DNA of 6,608 nucleotides from Acetobacterium sp. (GTDB lineage: Bacteria > Bacillota > Clostridia > Eubacteriales > Eubacteriaceae). This document shows, one piece after another, positions 5,698-6,608 of this stretch; within the stretch, counting starts at the first letter, position 1; each line of letters begins with the position of its first letter. The notes beneath the pieces were generated by a model. It was not told where the DNA came from and ran no database searches. It worked only from the letters and a program-made list of their open reading frames with translations. Location of the stretch: NCBI GenBank assembly GCA_022013395.1, contig JAKLQL010000245.1, forward strand, positions 1 to 6,608. The letters are read 5' to 3'. A program made the translations under genes and the position numbers.

Positions 5698-6525
5698 TTA
5701 TCCAAAGATTAAAAAATAAAGTAAAACGATCACCCCTAAAATAATTCTGTACCATCCAAAAACCTTGAAATCATGTTTTTTGATATAGGTCATTAAGAAT
5801 TTAATCGCAAATACAGATGTAATAAATGCGGTTATCATGCCGGTCAGCAAAATGACCACTTCCCAACCGGTAAAAGCAAATCCGAATTTAATAAGCTTCA
5901 ACAGACTAGCCCCGAACATAATTGGAATGGCCAGAAAAAACGTAAATTCTGCGGCAATGGTTCGAGATGTTCCCAAAATCATGCCGCCAATGATTGTTGC
6001 CCCGGAACGGGACGTCCCTGGAATTAAAGACAGTACCTGAAAGACACCAATCAGCAATGCTGTTTTATAAGTAATTTGAGAAAGTTGTACAATTTCTGGC
6101 TTTCTATGTTTATTATAATTTTCAACAATGATAAAGAGAATACCATAAAAAATCAGCGTCACTGCCACGGTTTGGTAATTATAAAAAACAGCATTAATAA
6201 TATTGTCAAATGCCAGTCCAATAATAGCTGCTGGCAGACATGCGACCAGAATTTTTCCCCATAGAATGACGGTGTGCTTTTTAATCATCACCTTCTTGTT
6301 TTTATACGAAAAAGGCAACAGCTTTTTCCAGTATATATAGACGACTGCTAAAATTGCCCCCAACTGAATGACCACCAGGAACATCTCCAAGAACGCTGCT
6401 GATACATTTAGCTTGATGAATTGATCCACCAGAATCATATGTCCGGTACTGCTGATGGGCAGCCACTCGGTTATACCTTCCACAATCCCCAGAAAGATTG
6501 CCTTTAAAATTTCTAAAAATCCCAT
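5698..6525 (-). CDS. uppP: Undecaprenyl-diphosphatase UppP (BacA family)
   Basis: This 275-residue integral membrane phosphatase dephosphorylates undecaprenyl diphosphate to the monophosphate carrier used for peptidoglycan and other envelope polymers; overexpression of the family confers bacitracin resistance. Both signature regions are intact: [17 protein letters not shown] at 13-29, with the conserved Glu16/Glu20, Ser-Ser-Thr and His29, and LIPGTSRSG at 167-175 with Arg173. Around seven or eight hydrophobic segments span the rest, ending in [15 protein letters not shown]. The frame is open for 19 more codons upstream, to 6582, but the start at 6525 is chosen. It has AGAGGAAG directly before it, and [17 protein letters not shown] is the normal N-terminus, while the extra residues are charged and lie over the leader. 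The gene is probably the first of its transcript. Confidence 0.95.
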   Translation of the reverse strand: MGFLEILKAIFLGIVEGITEWLPISSTGHMILVDQFIKLNVSAAFLEMFLVVIQLGAILAVVYIYWKKLLPFSYKNKKVMIKKHTVILWGKILVACLPAAIIGLAFDNIINAVFYNYQTVAVTLIFYGILFIIVENYNKHRKPEIVQLSQITYKTALLIGVFQVLSLIPGTSRSGATIIGGMILGTSRTIAAEFTFFLAIPIMFGASLLKLIKFGFAFTGWEVVILLTGMITAFITSVFAIKFLMTYIKKHDFKVFGWYRIILGVIVLLYFLIFG

Positions 6526-6527
6526 TT

Positions 6528-6535
6528 CTTCCTCT
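6528..6535 (-). promoter_or_regulatory. Ribosome site that decides the uppP start
   Basis: AGAGGAAG on the minus strand (complement of 6528-6535) is 2 bases from the ATG at 6525, with GAGG about 5 bases away. The alternative ATG at 6582 has no such site, so the shorter 275-residue protein is preferred. Confidence 0.7.
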
Positions 6536-6580
6536 CTTTTGCCTGTAATTTTAAGTCGTTTTGTCCCGGGAACGGATCGC

Positions 6581-6608
6581 ATTATGATACACCGCTATGA
6601 AACAATAA
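6581..6608 (-). promoter_or_regulatory. Candidate uppP promoter at the window edge
   Basis: On the minus strand TTATTG (complement of 6603-6608) is followed after 16 bases by CATAAT (complement of 6581-6586), a five-of-six -10 match. Transcription would start about 50 bases before the uppP start. The -35 touches the window edge, so it cannot be judged fully. The predicted leader contains a TCCCGGGA palindrome (6564-6571). Confidence 0.4.

Noticed and set aside
6526..6582. Upstream in-frame ATG giving UppP 19 extra residues
   Set aside because: The extension is charged, has no ribosome site, and covers the leader; the ATG at 6525 has a good site and the family-typical N-terminus.

Overview
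The window reads as ordinary chromosomal DNA from a low-to-moderate-GC Gram-positive anaerobe (Bacillota, class Clostridia). The signs are strong GGAGG-type ribosome sites, an oxygen-sensitive 2[4Fe-4S] ferredoxin fused to a nitroreductase, an acetyl-CoA-type MetA paired with a MetY-type sulfhydrylase, and short A/T-flanked hairpin terminators. An Eubacteriaceae/Acetobacterium-like source is a guess from general resemblance only; no 16S or other marker is present.

Left part, plus strand (1-1144): the last 51 codons of an O-acetylhomoserine sulfhydrylase (metY-like), then after 29 bases a complete homoserine O-acetyltransferase (metA). Together they convert homoserine to O-acetylhomoserine and then to homocysteine, the direct-sulfhydrylation route to methionine. 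The pair ends in a strong hairpin that can also serve the converging gene.

All remaining genes are on the minus strand. In transcription order, from the right edge: uppP (undecaprenyl-diphosphatase, 6525-5698); a ferredoxin-nitroreductase fusion (5616-4792) followed by a hairpin terminator; a two-gene ABC exporter of the FetAB/UPF0014 family (ATPase 4683-4066, permease 4066-3293, overlapping by one base); a methylthioribose-kinase-like APH-fold kinase (3184-1922) with its own likely promoter and terminator; and a small predicted lipoprotein (1571-1152) preceded by about 350 bases without a gene.

Themes are methionine synthesis and possible methylthioadenosine salvage on the left, iron/redox handling in the middle, and cell-wall lipid recycling on the right. 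No mobile element, CRISPR array, tRNA or rRNA is visible. I see no clear new multi-gene system. The points most worth a second look are the kinase, which keeps the catalytic residues of MtnK but seems to differ at the nucleotide loop and at an arginine pair; the four mutually complementary GTTGC/GCAAC arms before the FetAB-like genes; and the long AT-rich region with an inverted repeat upstream of the lipoprotein.
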